A stretch of 64,000 nt of DNA from Chryseobacterium camelliae (GTDB lineage: Bacteria > Bacteroidota > Bacteroidia > Flavobacteriales > Weeksellaceae). This document shows, piece after piece, positions 53,260 through 61,056 of this stretch. Location: contig NZ_CP115859.1 of the NCBI RefSeq assembly GCF_027920545.1, forward strand, positions 310,001-374,000, given 5' to 3'. Within the stretch, counting starts at the first letter, position 1, and each line of letters opens with the position of its first letter. The position numbers and the translations under genes were made by a program. The notes below the pieces were generated by a model. That model was not told the origin of the DNA, searched no databases, and was given only the letters and a program-made list of their open reading frames with translations.

Positions 53260-55653
53260 TTAATTTCTTAGTGGTTTTCCATTCTGTAACATATACTGAA
53301 TCCTCTCTAATGTTTTTCTTTCACCACAAAGCTGTAAGAATGTTTCTCTTTCGAGATTCAATAAATATTGTTCTGTTACGACAGTTGGTTCAGAAAGATT
53401 TCCTCCGACCATTACGTTAGCCAACTTATCTGCAATTTTCTTATCGTGTGCAGAAATGTAGTTTCCGGTTAGCATCTGGTCAGTTCCTACATAGAACATT
53501 CCCAAAGCATCTTTACCCAAAACTTTTACTTTTTGTTCGATCGGTTGAGTGTAACCTTGTTCTGCCAATAATTTCGCTACTTTTTTAGCTTCGGCAATCT
53601 GTCTGTTTTTACTTACAGAAACAATGTCTTTGCCTTTTTCAAGGATTCCCATATCGTAAGCTTCATAAGCGGAAGTGGCTACTTTTCCCATTGCGATATT
53701 CATGAAAGCATCACGAAGTCTGTTGTTTTTAACATCATCATTGTGGAATTCTCTTGAAGTTCTCAGGGTCAGTTCTTTTGTTCCGCCGCCGCCGGGAATT
53801 ACACCGACTCCGGTTTCCACCAATCCGATATAAGTTTCTGCTGCTGCAACCACTCTGTCTGCGTGCATTGTCATTTCGCAACCGCCACCCAGGGTCATTC
53901 CGTGAGGAGCAACCACAACAGGAATAGAGGAGTAGCGAACTCTCATCATAGATTTTTGGAAATATGCGATTGCCATATTTAAATCATCCCAATCCTGCTC
54001 GATAGCCATCATTAAAATCATTGCTAAATTGGCTCCGACAGAGAAATTAGCCCCTTGATTTCCGACCACTAATCCGTCATATTCTTTTTCAGCTAAATCA
54101 ATCGCTCTGTTTAATCCATCCAAAACTTCGCCTCCCAAAGAGTTCATTTTAGAACGGATTTCGAAGTTGATAATTCCGTCGCCTAAATCTTCAATCGCAG
54201 CACCAGAATTACTCCAAAGCGTTTTGTTTTTCCTGATATTATCTAAAATAATGAAAGCATCCTGTCCAGGAATTGTATTGTATTCTCCTGAATTTTTATC
54301 AACATAAATACTTTGTCCTTCATCATTAACTTTATAGAAAGTTTCTACATTTTTCACCCAGTCTGAAACCTGATAACCGGCATTTGTAGCTAATTCAATA
54401 CCTTTTTGAACACCTACTGCATCCCAGATTTCAAACGGTCCGTTTTCCCAACCGAAACCGGCTCTCATCGCATCGTCGATTTTGTATACTTCATCAGAAA
54501 TTTCAGGTACTTTATGAGAAACATAAGCGAACAATGCTCCCAAAGATTTTCTGTACAATTCTCCGGCTTTATCTTTTCCGCCGATTAATACTTTAAATCG
54601 GTCAATCGGCTTGTCAATATTTTTAGTTAATTCTAAAGTAGGGAAAGAAGATTTTCCCTGAAGTTCGTATTCTAACGTATCAAGATTTAATCCGTGAATT
54701 TCAGATTTTCCTTCTGCGTTTTTCACTTTTTTGTAAAAACCTTGCTCTGTCTTTGAACCTAACCATTTATTATCAACCATTTTCTGGATATAATCTGGAA
54801 GGGCAAAAACATCGTTAAAGTCATTAGCTTCCACACCGCTTTGGCGAACCCCATTGGCTACCATTACCAATGTATCCAATCCAACAACATCCGCTGTTCT
54901 GAACGTCGCAGATTTTGGACGGCCGATTACAGGACCTGTCAATTTATCAACCTCAGAAACCGTTAATTCTAATTTCTGAACATTATGAAGCAGATCCATC
55001 ATCGAAAATACTCCGATTCTGTTGGCAATAAATGCAGGGGTGTCTTTTGCTAAAACTGTTGTTTTTCCTAAAAATTTCGCTCCGTAATTCATATAGAAGT
55101 CAATAACTTCAGGAGCAGTATCGTTAGTTGGGATAATCTCTAAAAGAGGAAGGTATCTTACAGGATTAAAGAAGTGCGTTCCTGCAAAATAATGTTTGAA
55201 ATCATCGCTTCTTCCTTCCGTTAGTAAGTGAATAGGAATTCCCGATGTATTGGAAGAAATCAAAGTCCCCGGTTTTCTGAACTGTTCAATTTTTTCATAA
55301 ACTGATTTTTTGATGTCGAGCCTTTCAACTACCACTTCAATAATCCAGTCTGTATTTTTTATTTTTGGCAAATCATCGTCAAAATTTCCAACTTTGATTC
55401 TATCTGCGAATTTCGGAGAATAGAGCAGAGCCGGACTTGCTTTTTTCAGTTTTTCAAAGTTTTCTGAAGCGATTCTGTTTCTTACCGCTTTATCCTCTTT
55501 GGTCAAACCTTTTTTCTGTTCTGCTTCAGTGAGATCAAAAGGAACGATATCCAACAGCGAAACTTCTACGCCAATATTGGCAAAGTGTGCTGCAATACCG
55601 CTTCCCATAATTCCTGAACCAAGAACTGTAACGTGTTTGATTCTTCTTTTCAT
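53260..55653 (-). CDS. 3-hydroxyacyl-CoA dehydrogenase / enoyl-CoA hydratase fusion
   Basis: This 797-residue protein starts with the NAD-binding dehydrogenase (VTVLGSGIMGSGIAAHFANI). The 3HCDH catalytic part follows (THFFNPVRYLPLLEIIPT, DTPAFIANRIGVF), then a second helical 3HCDH domain (DDAMRAGFGWENGPFEIWDA). A C-terminal crotonase domain ends the protein (VVVAPHGMTLGGGCEMTMHA, TGVGVIPGGGGTKELTLR). The domain order is the reverse of E. coli FadB. It performs the hydration and oxidation steps of beta-oxidation. It is the second gene after marR in the cluster. Confidence 0.94.
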   Translation of the reverse strand: MKRRIKHVTVLGSGIMGSGIAAHFANIGVEVSLLDIVPFDLTEAEQKKGLTKEDKAVRNRIASENFEKLKKASPALLYSPKFADRIKVGNFDDDLPKIKNTDWIIEVVVERLDIKKSVYEKIEQFRKPGTLISSNTSGIPIHLLTEGRSDDFKHYFAGTHFFNPVRYLPLLEIIPTNDTAPEVIDFYMNYGAKFLGKTTVLAKDTPAFIANRIGVFSMMDLLHNVQKLELTVSEVDKLTGPVIGRPKSATFRTADVVGLDTLVMVANGVRQSGVEANDFNDVFALPDYIQKMVDNKWLGSKTEQGFYKKVKNAEGKSEIHGLNLDTLEYELQGKSSFPTLELTKNIDKPIDRFKVLIGGKDKAGELYRKSLGALFAYVSHKVPEISDEVYKIDDAMRAGFGWENGPFEIWDAVGVQKGIELATNAGYQVSDWVKNVETFYKVNDEGQSIYVDKNSGEYNTIPGQDAFIILDNIRKNKTLWSNSGAAIEDLGDGIINFEIRSKMNSLGGEVLDGLNRAIDLAEKEYDGLVVGNQGANFSVGANLAMILMMAIEQDWDDLNMAIAYFQKSMMRVRYSSIPVVVAPHGMTLGGGCEMTMHADRVVAAAETYIGLVETGVGVIPGGGGTKELTLRTSREFHNDDVKNNRLRDAFMNIAMGKVATSAYEAYDMGILEKGKDIVSVSKNRQIAEAKKVAKLLAEQGYTQPIEQKVKVLGKDALGMFYVGTDQMLTGNYISAHDKKIADKLANVMVGGNLSEPTVVTEQYLLNLERETFLQLCGERKTLERIQYMLQNGKPLRN

Positions 55654-55693
55654 TTGATTTATTATTTGTAATTGTATTGATTCTTTTGGATAA

Positions 55694-55749
55694 AGTTCTG
55701 AGGCGTAATGAAGAATTTTGATATAGATTCTTCCTTCGTCAGAATGACA
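55694..55749. repeat. Intergenic GTCAT...ATGAC repeat, copy 3
   Basis: The right arm at 55725-55749 (AGATTCTTCC then TTCGTCAGAATGACA) is identical over 25 nt to copy 1. The left arm (TTCTGAGGCGTAATGAAGAA) is degraded. It lies between marR and the fadB-like gene. Confidence 0.6.
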
Positions 55750-55759
55750 CGCTGTAACT

Positions 55760-56212
55760 TTATTTTCTGTTGTTTAGGTCTGTTGCTATTTTCATGATTT
55801 CACACATTACTTCTTTGAATGTTTCCATTTTTTCCGGTGAAATCTTTTCCATTACTCTCCTGTTAAAATTTACGACAACCTCCTTGGATATATTTCTGGA
55901 GTTCAATCCTTTATCCGTTAGTTTAATAATCACCTCACGTTTATCTGTGGTTGTCTTTTCTTTATAGATATATCCGTTGTCTTCGAGAAGTTTGATGATT
56001 CTTGTAAGTGAGGTGGGCTCAATAGCCATTTTAGGGCCTAGATTTGTGCTTCTGGTTCCTTCTTTCGGGTCAATTTTAAGAAGAGTAAGCGCCTGAACTG
56101 CTGTAGAATCATGCTCCTGAGCAAGATCTGTGTACATTTTAGAAACAGCTAACCACGTCTGTTTTAAAATTAAATCTACGTTTTCTATTTTATCTTTATT
56201 GTTATCCATCAT
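55760..56212 (-). CDS. MarR-family transcriptional regulator
   Basis: This 150-residue winged-helix protein has the MarR pattern: ALTLLKIDPKEGTRSTNLGP, PTSLTRIIKLLEDNGYIYKE and TTDKREVIIKLTDKG (wing). It heads the fatty-acid oxidation cluster on the same strand, and two palindromes lie just upstream. A role like FadR-type control, with an acyl-CoA ligand, is a reasonable inference. An adjacent second ATG is an alternative start. Confidence 0.92.
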   Translation of the reverse strand: MMDNNKDKIENVDLILKQTWLAVSKMYTDLAQEHDSTAVQALTLLKIDPKEGTRSTNLGPKMAIEPTSLTRIIKLLEDNGYIYKEKTTTDKREVIIKLTDKGLNSRNISKEVVVNFNRRVMEKISPEKMETFKEVMCEIMKIATDLNNRK

Positions 56213-56244
56213 ATTTTGCTGTAATGGTTTTACCCAAATTTAGC

Positions 56245-56268
56245 AAATATTATGCATGCATAATATTT
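56245..56268. promoter_or_regulatory. Candidate MarR operator 1
   Basis: A perfect 24-nt palindrome with half-site AAATATTATGCA, 33 nt upstream of the marR start. Perfect dyads of this size are typical MarR-family sites. Confidence 0.65.
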
Positions 56269-56329
56269 ATTAACGTTAAAATTTGTTAATACACTGATAA
56301 CAAATAGATTAAATTGTATGATTAGCATA

Positions 56330-56349
56330 ATACTATGCATACATAGTAT
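56330..56349. promoter_or_regulatory. Candidate MarR operator 2
   Basis: The dyad ATACTATG-CATA-CATAGTAT shares an ATG-CAT core with operator 1 and lies 62 nt further upstream of marR. Confidence 0.5.
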
Positions 56350-56375
56350 GTGAAATATTTAAAGAAAAATAAGGA

Positions 56376-57299
56376 TTAGTAAATGGTTTTCACGAAATTA
56401 ACGATTTCTTCAAAAGATTCGCATTGTTGTTTTAAGGAGTTACCGGAAATTAACCAAAAATCGTTCTGAAATTCAAAATTTAGCGCAGAAAGATCTTTTT
56501 TAAAGTTTTTTTGCAGCAAAGAATACAACATTTCTTTATAAAAATCAGGGGCAATGATTTTGGGAGCAACAAATTGGTCATTAATCTGAAACAGCGAAGC
56601 ATTGGTCAATTCATCATGCTGCAGCAAAACATCTTCAACAATTCCCGTGTACAAATGATGGTCTTTTACGTACCATATCTTATCTGCAAATTCTTTTGCT
56701 AAACGCCAGTCGTGGGAAGAAAACAAGATTAATTTATTTTGTTCCTGAGCTAATTTGCGAAGTGTTTTCAGAATGATGATCTTATTCTTTTCATCCAGAT
56801 GTGTGGTGGGCTCATCCAGGATTATGATAGGGGAGTTCTGCGTTAAAGCCCTACCAATAAAAGCTTTTTGAAGGTTGCCATCTGAAAGATTTTTGAGTAA
56901 TGTATTTTTATACTGTATTAAATCAAGCTCTGCAATAATATGTGCAACTTCTTCCCGGTCTTCTTTTTTAAGTTCAAAATAGAAAGGATAGTAAATATAT
57001 TTCCCTAAAGAAATCAAATCTTCAACCGTATAATTCTGCGGAATAATTGATTTTGAAAAAACTACCGCAATATGTTCTGCAACTTCTTTAACGGAAAGGT
57101 TTTTTACATTTTTTTGATGAATAGAGATTTCTCCGCTTAGCAGTGGAATCTGATGTAAAATCGATTTGATTAAAGTCGTTTTTCCTACACCGTTGTTACC
57201 AATCAACAGACATACTTCTCCTAAATTCAAATTGGCGTTTGCATTTGAAATTAAGGTATTGTTGTAACCGATATTTGCTTGTTGGATTTGTAGGTGCAT
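56376..57299 (-). CDS. FecE-type ABC importer ATP-binding protein with C-terminal extension
   Basis: This 307-residue protein has Walker A IGNNGVGKTTL, a signature LSDGNLQKAFIGRAL (LSDGN where LSGGQ is usual), Walker B PIIILDEPTTHLD and H-loop LFSSHDW. Residues about 225-307 form an extra C-terminal part not seen in the usual 255-residue iron/B12 importers. It should energise uptake of a siderophore, haem or cobalamin with the FecCD-type permease encoded 445 nt upstream. No binding-protein gene is nearby. Confidence 0.88.
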   Translation of the reverse strand: MHLQIQQANIGYNNTLISNANANLNLGEVCLLIGNNGVGKTTLIKSILHQIPLLSGEISIHQKNVKNLSVKEVAEHIAVVFSKSIIPQNYTVEDLISLGKYIYYPFYFELKKEDREEVAHIIAELDLIQYKNTLLKNLSDGNLQKAFIGRALTQNSPIIILDEPTTHLDEKNKIIILKTLRKLAQEQNKLILFSSHDWRLAKEFADKIWYVKDHHLYTGIVEDVLLQHDELTNASLFQINDQFVAPKIIAPDFYKEMLYSLLQKNFKKDLSALNFEFQNDFWLISGNSLKQQCESFEEIVNFVKTIY

Positions 57300-57302
57300 A
57301 CT

Positions 57303-57590
57303 TTAGATATAAATAAGAATGATAAATAAAATAATGGTAATACAGCTAAAAATAAAATATAAGAATTTATACTTTTTTATTTTCCACAAACTATATATTC
57401 CTAGAATTATAGAGCCCCAAAATGCAAAGGGAAGCCCTACCATAAGCCACCAATTATGTCCCCATGAGTAAATCCAATGTTTATCTTGACTCATCCTAAA
57501 AAGCTTGGAATATTCAAGAAAATAAAAACTAAGCACAAACAAAACTATGTTTGCAATAATCAATTGTTTATGTGTTATCCTAATATGCAT
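57303..57590 (-). CDS. Small hypothetical membrane protein
   Basis: I do not recognise this 95-residue protein. It has three predicted membrane segments (QLIIANIVLFVLSFYFLEY, WLMVGLPFAFWGSIILGIYS, FLYFIFSCITIILFIILIYI) with a short loop containing WIYSWGHNWW. It lies 3 nt upstream of the importer ATPase gene and may be co-transcribed with it. Confidence 0.65.
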   Translation of the reverse strand: MHIRITHKQLIIANIVLFVLSFYFLEYSKLFRMSQDKHWIYSWGHNWWLMVGLPFAFWGSIILGIYSLWKIKKYKFLYFIFSCITIILFIILIYI

Positions 57591-57605
57591 TTTTGTTTAT
57601 TGATT

Positions 57606-57657
57606 CGTCATGCCGAAAGTACTCTACGAAATTAGCTTAGATTCCTGCAGAATGACA
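57606..57657. repeat. Intergenic GTCAT...ATGAC repeat, copy 4
   Basis: CGTCATGCCGAAAGTACTCT faces TTAGATTCCTGCAGAATGACA. It resembles copy 2 (GTCATGCTGAAAG, TTAGATTCCT) and lies between the small membrane protein gene and the permease gene. Confidence 0.65.
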
Positions 57658-57743
57658 AGAAACATAATATTTTGCCCATCCCATTAATACAGAGAAAATT
57701 TTAAAATTAACAATTGACTCACTCACCATTCACTTTTATATTT

Positions 57744-58715
57744 TCACGCTTTATTCTGCTTCAAAAGCATCAACAAAATTACCGGAATTCCGAAAACGGA
57801 ACTTATAACATTTAAAGGAATCTGTGTTTTTTCTGCAATGATCGAAAAAAACAGCATAATGAACACTCCTAAAAACATATTCAAAATCCATTGCTGCCAA
57901 AGTTTTGCAGGGTTGTAAATCAGTCTGCAGAAATGGGGAACAATAATTCCTATAAATAAAATAGGTCCTAAGAATGCCGTAACAGAAGCTGAAAGCAGGG
58001 AAGAAGCAACAATAATCAATAGTTTTAACTGATGTAAATTAACGCCCAAGCTTTGTGCATATGAACTTCCTAATGAATTTCCGATTAATGGTTTTATACT
58101 TTTAAAACAAATAAATAACCCTATTATCACCAAAACGGTCAATACATACACCTGATTTCTTGACACCATATTATTCGCTCCAAAAGACCATAAAATGTAA
58201 TTTTTCAGGCTTTGATTTTCTGCATACAACTGTAGTAAGGAAACAATTGCTCCGGCAAAAGCGGAAACCAAAAAACCAAAGATGATCAGATACGATTTAT
58301 CCTGGAATTTATTGGACATGGATAATAGAACCAGCATCAATAATAAACTTCCCCCAATTGCGGCTAAACTTAGAAAACTGTTTTGAAGAAATTCAGGAAT
58401 CAGAATATCATGTGAAAAGAAAATATAAAAAGCCACAGATAAACTCGCTACAGAAGTGATTCCCAAGATATCGGGTCCGGCTAAGGGATTCTGAAAATAT
58501 TCCTGCATCAGAAACCCGGAAGTAGGAATGGATATTCCCGCCAAAAACATCACTAAAACCCGATTTACCCGAATTTCTGCAATCTGGCTATTCGTTGAGT
58601 CCTGAAAAAAATCCTGAATCTGCAAACTTATAAATCCTGTGTTCAGATTGATAACCGCGGTTAAAACTATGGCGATTATTAAAATTAAGCACAGGATTTT
58701 AAACTTATTTGACAT
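57744..58715 (-). CDS. FecCD-type iron/cobalamin ABC importer permease
   Basis: This 323-residue protein has about ten membrane segments and the FecCD family motifs: RVNRVLVMFLAGISIPTSGF, LAGPDILGITSVASL, GPILFIGIIVPHFCRLIYNP and the late SVFGIPVILLMLLK. It forms the channel for a siderophore or cobalamin importer. It lies 15 nt downstream of a TlpA-type lipoprotein gene, so the two probably form one transcript. Confidence 0.92.
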   Translation of the reverse strand: MSNKFKILCLILIIAIVLTAVINLNTGFISLQIQDFFQDSTNSQIAEIRVNRVLVMFLAGISIPTSGFLMQEYFQNPLAGPDILGITSVASLSVAFYIFFSHDILIPEFLQNSFLSLAAIGGSLLLMLVLLSMSNKFQDKSYLIIFGFLVSAFAGAIVSLLQLYAENQSLKNYILWSFGANNMVSRNQVYVLTVLVIIGLFICFKSIKPLIGNSLGSSYAQSLGVNLHQLKLLIIVASSLLSASVTAFLGPILFIGIIVPHFCRLIYNPAKLWQQWILNMFLGVFIMLFFSIIAEKTQIPLNVISSVFGIPVILLMLLKQNKA

Positions 58716-58730
58716 TATAAAGTCTGAAGT

Positions 58731-59285
58731 TTATTTTAGAAAAGAATTAATTTTTTCGTTTAGCTGTTCTTCGGTAATCATTCCTAAAGTTTCATCTGTT
58801 TCATCACCTTTTCTCATGAATGTAAAAGGAATTGCATTTCCAGTCCATTGCTTGAAATTATTTTTGAAGAAATATTCATCCATAAGCTGTCCGTCTACAA
58901 GAACGGTGTGATTTTGAATTCCATGTTCAGCTACAAAACGAGGAACTTCGGTATTCCATACTTCTTTCTGATCTAGACTTACAAAGGTTATTTTTACAGG
59001 TTTTCCTTTTAACTCCTCTATTTTATTCTTAAAATGCGGTATTTCTCTTACACAAGGACCACACCATGTTGCAAAGAAATTGGTGACATAAAGGGTGTCA
59101 TTTTTTTTATTTAAAAGCTCGGAAACTTTATCCAAGGTAAGCATTTTCAATGGAGCGGCTGCAGAAGATGGTTCTGAGGTGGAAATAGAATCTGTTGCTG
59201 CAACAGCTTCATCATTTTTCTGGCTTTCTTTTTTACAACTTGCTAAGGCAAACAGAACAAGCGTGGATAAAATTATCTTCTTCAT
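58731..59285 (-). CDS. TlpA-family thioredoxin-like lipoprotein
   Basis: This 184-residue protein has a lipoprotein signal with lipobox ALASC (Cys17). A linker rich in Ser and Ala (about 25-45) follows, then a TlpA thioredoxin fold with active site CGPC (Cys75, Cys78 in FFATWCGPCVREIPHF). A cis-Pro segment is visible at NAIPFTFM. It should act as a membrane-anchored thiol reductase in the periplasm. Its position as first gene before the importer permease hints at redox handling of the transported metal complex. Confidence 0.92.
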   Translation of the reverse strand: MKKIILSTLVLFALASCKKESQKNDEAVAATDSISTSEPSSAAAPLKMLTLDKVSELLNKKNDTLYVTNFFATWCGPCVREIPHFKNKIEELKGKPVKITFVSLDQKEVWNTEVPRFVAEHGIQNHTVLVDGQLMDEYFFKNNFKQWTGNAIPFTFMRKGDETDETLGMITEEQLNEKINSFLK

Positions 59286-59317
59286 AAATTATTTTTTATC
59301 TATTTTTGAATTGAAGT

Positions 59318-60442
59318 ATGGAACAACAAATCTATAAAGGGAAACTGACACAGTTTCATTGGTTAAAAATAGCGAAAAAGCAAGAACTGACCAAAAATAC
59401 TTTTTCTCTGGAGTTCGAAATTCCTGAGAATTTAAAGGCTAATTTTGAGTTTGAAGCCGGACAGTTTGTAAGTGTGAAATTTCAGGCTCACGGTAAAGAA
59501 GTGATTAATGATTATTCGATGACTTCGGCTCCGTATGAACATAAAGTAACATTAGGAATAAAGGTAAATTCTCCTGACGGAGCAACCTCACAATTATTCA
59601 AAAATTATAATATTGGTGATCGGTTACTGGTAAGTGAACCTAATGGGAGGTTTACTTTGGTGTCGAAACCCAGTGAATTCAGAACGATTGTAGGCTTTGC
59701 CGCAGGAATTGGAATTACGCCTATTTTAAGCCATTTCAAAAACATACTTCATAATGAGCCCCGAACGAGATTATTTTTATTTTATGGAAATAAAAGCTCG
59801 CAGGATTTAATTTACAGGGAACAGCTGGATAATCTTGCCAGAACTTGCGGTGAAAGATTACAGATTTTCTATTTTTATTCTCAGGAAAAAACATCCAATA
59901 ATTTCTTTTACGGAAGACTGGATGAAAAAAAACTTGGTTTAATTATCAATCAAATCCTTCATTTGGATGATACTGATGAGGAATCTACGATCTGGGATGC
60001 GGTAGATGATGTGTTGATTTGCGGAAAAGGAGAAATGATTAAAACATTGGCAAATGCTTGCTATCATCACGGAATTCCGAAAAAAAACATTCATTTTGAG
60101 CTTTTTGAAGAGTTTAATGATGATATTTATCCTATCGAGAAAGAATTTCCTCTCATTGAAAAGGTAGAAGTGGAATTTAAAATGCTGGGTCAAAAATATG
60201 AAACCGAATTTCCGGACAATAAGGAAAAAATTCTGCAACAATTGCTTGTTCAGAAATTTCCTGTTCCGTATTCATGTAAATCCGGAATTTGCGGAAGTTG
60301 TGAATGTATTTTGGAAGAAGGCGAGGTTGAACTTCTTGAGAATGAATATTTAACGGAAAAAGAAGAGGAGAAAGGACATATTTTAGCTTGTATGTCTATT
60401 GCTAAAAGTAAAAAAATAAAGCTTAACTTTGATCTTAGTTGA
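59318..60442 (+). CDS. PaaE-like ferredoxin reductase with C-terminal 2Fe-2S domain
   Basis: This 374-residue protein has a flavin domain (YSMTSAP, the FAD-binding RxYS-type site, and GATSQLF). An NAD(P)H domain follows (TIVGFAAGIGITPILSHF, LICGKGEMI). A plant-type 2Fe-2S domain comes last (YSCKSGICGSCECIL, ending LACMS). This is the layout of PaaE and other oxygenase reductases. It passes electrons from NADPH to an unknown partner. No oxygenase genes lie in the window. A TATTTTTG box sits at 59301-59308, 9 nt before the ATG. Confidence 0.92.
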   Translation: MEQQIYKGKLTQFHWLKIAKKQELTKNTFSLEFEIPENLKANFEFEAGQFVSVKFQAHGKEVINDYSMTSAPYEHKVTLGIKVNSPDGATSQLFKNYNIGDRLLVSEPNGRFTLVSKPSEFRTIVGFAAGIGITPILSHFKNILHNEPRTRLFLFYGNKSSQDLIYREQLDNLARTCGERLQIFYFYSQEKTSNNFFYGRLDEKKLGLIINQILHLDDTDEESTIWDAVDDVLICGKGEMIKTLANACYHHGIPKKNIHFELFEEFNDDIYPIEKEFPLIEKVEVEFKMLGQKYETEFPDNKEKILQQLLVQKFPVPYSCKSGICGSCECILEEGEVELLENEYLTEKEEEKGHILACMSIAKSKKIKLNFDLS

Positions 60443-61056
60443 GAATTCTAAAAAACATATATCGTCTTTTCTGGTCGTCAGTAGAACTTGGAGTTTTATT
60501 GATTATCTTGGCGAATGCATGGGTTTTTGCACTCACAAACGGTAGAACTTATACCAAAATATCTAAAATCCCTCCCAGAGAAATTGCGCTTGTTTTGGGC
60601 ACTTCACCTAAGATGCGATCGGGAGTTTCCAATCCGTATTTTACGAAAAGAATGGATGCTGCGGCATTGCTTTATCATCATGGGAAAATAAAAAAGATCA
60701 TTGTAAGCGGAGAGAAAAGCAAAGGGTACAACGAACCTGCTGCCATGAAAAATTATCTGGTATATGAAGAAGGTGTTCCCGAAGAAATTATAATCGAAGA
60801 CCCTAAAGGATTTAATACCTATAAAAGCATTTTACGCTGTAAAAATGTCTATAAAGGAAAACACGTAATTATTGTATCACAAGGCTTTCATAATCTTCGT
60901 GCTTTGTTTTTTGCAAGAAATAATAATATGAATGCATTGGGATTTGATGCTCAGGATGTCAACAAACCGGAAAGCTACTACAGAAACCAATCCAGAGAAG
61001 TTCTTGCCAGAGTGGCTGCTGTAGTGTATTATATTCTGGGAATATCTCCTGATTAG
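60439..61056 (+). CDS. SanA-like DUF218 membrane protein with a TTG start
   Basis: This 205-residue protein has one N-terminal membrane segment (ELGVLLIILANAWVFALT). A DUF218/SanA domain follows, with ALVLGTSPKM, YFTKRMDAAALLYHHGKIKK, IVSGEK and IIVSQGFHNLRALFFAR. The start must be TTG 60439 because the preceding codon is a stop and no ATG lies before the membrane segment. TTG overlaps the stop of the reductase gene. SanA relatives affect envelope permeability and vancomycin exclusion. The 3' end overlaps the convergent TamL gene by 4 nt. Confidence 0.85.
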   Translation: MRILKNIYRLFWSSVELGVLLIILANAWVFALTNGRTYTKISKIPPREIALVLGTSPKMRSGVSNPYFTKRMDAAALLYHHGKIKKIIVSGEKSKGYNEPAAMKNYLVYEEGVPEEIIIEDPKGFNTYKSILRCKNVYKGKHVIIVSQGFHNLRALFFARNNNMNALGFDAQDVNKPESYYRNQSREVLARVAAVVYYILGISPD

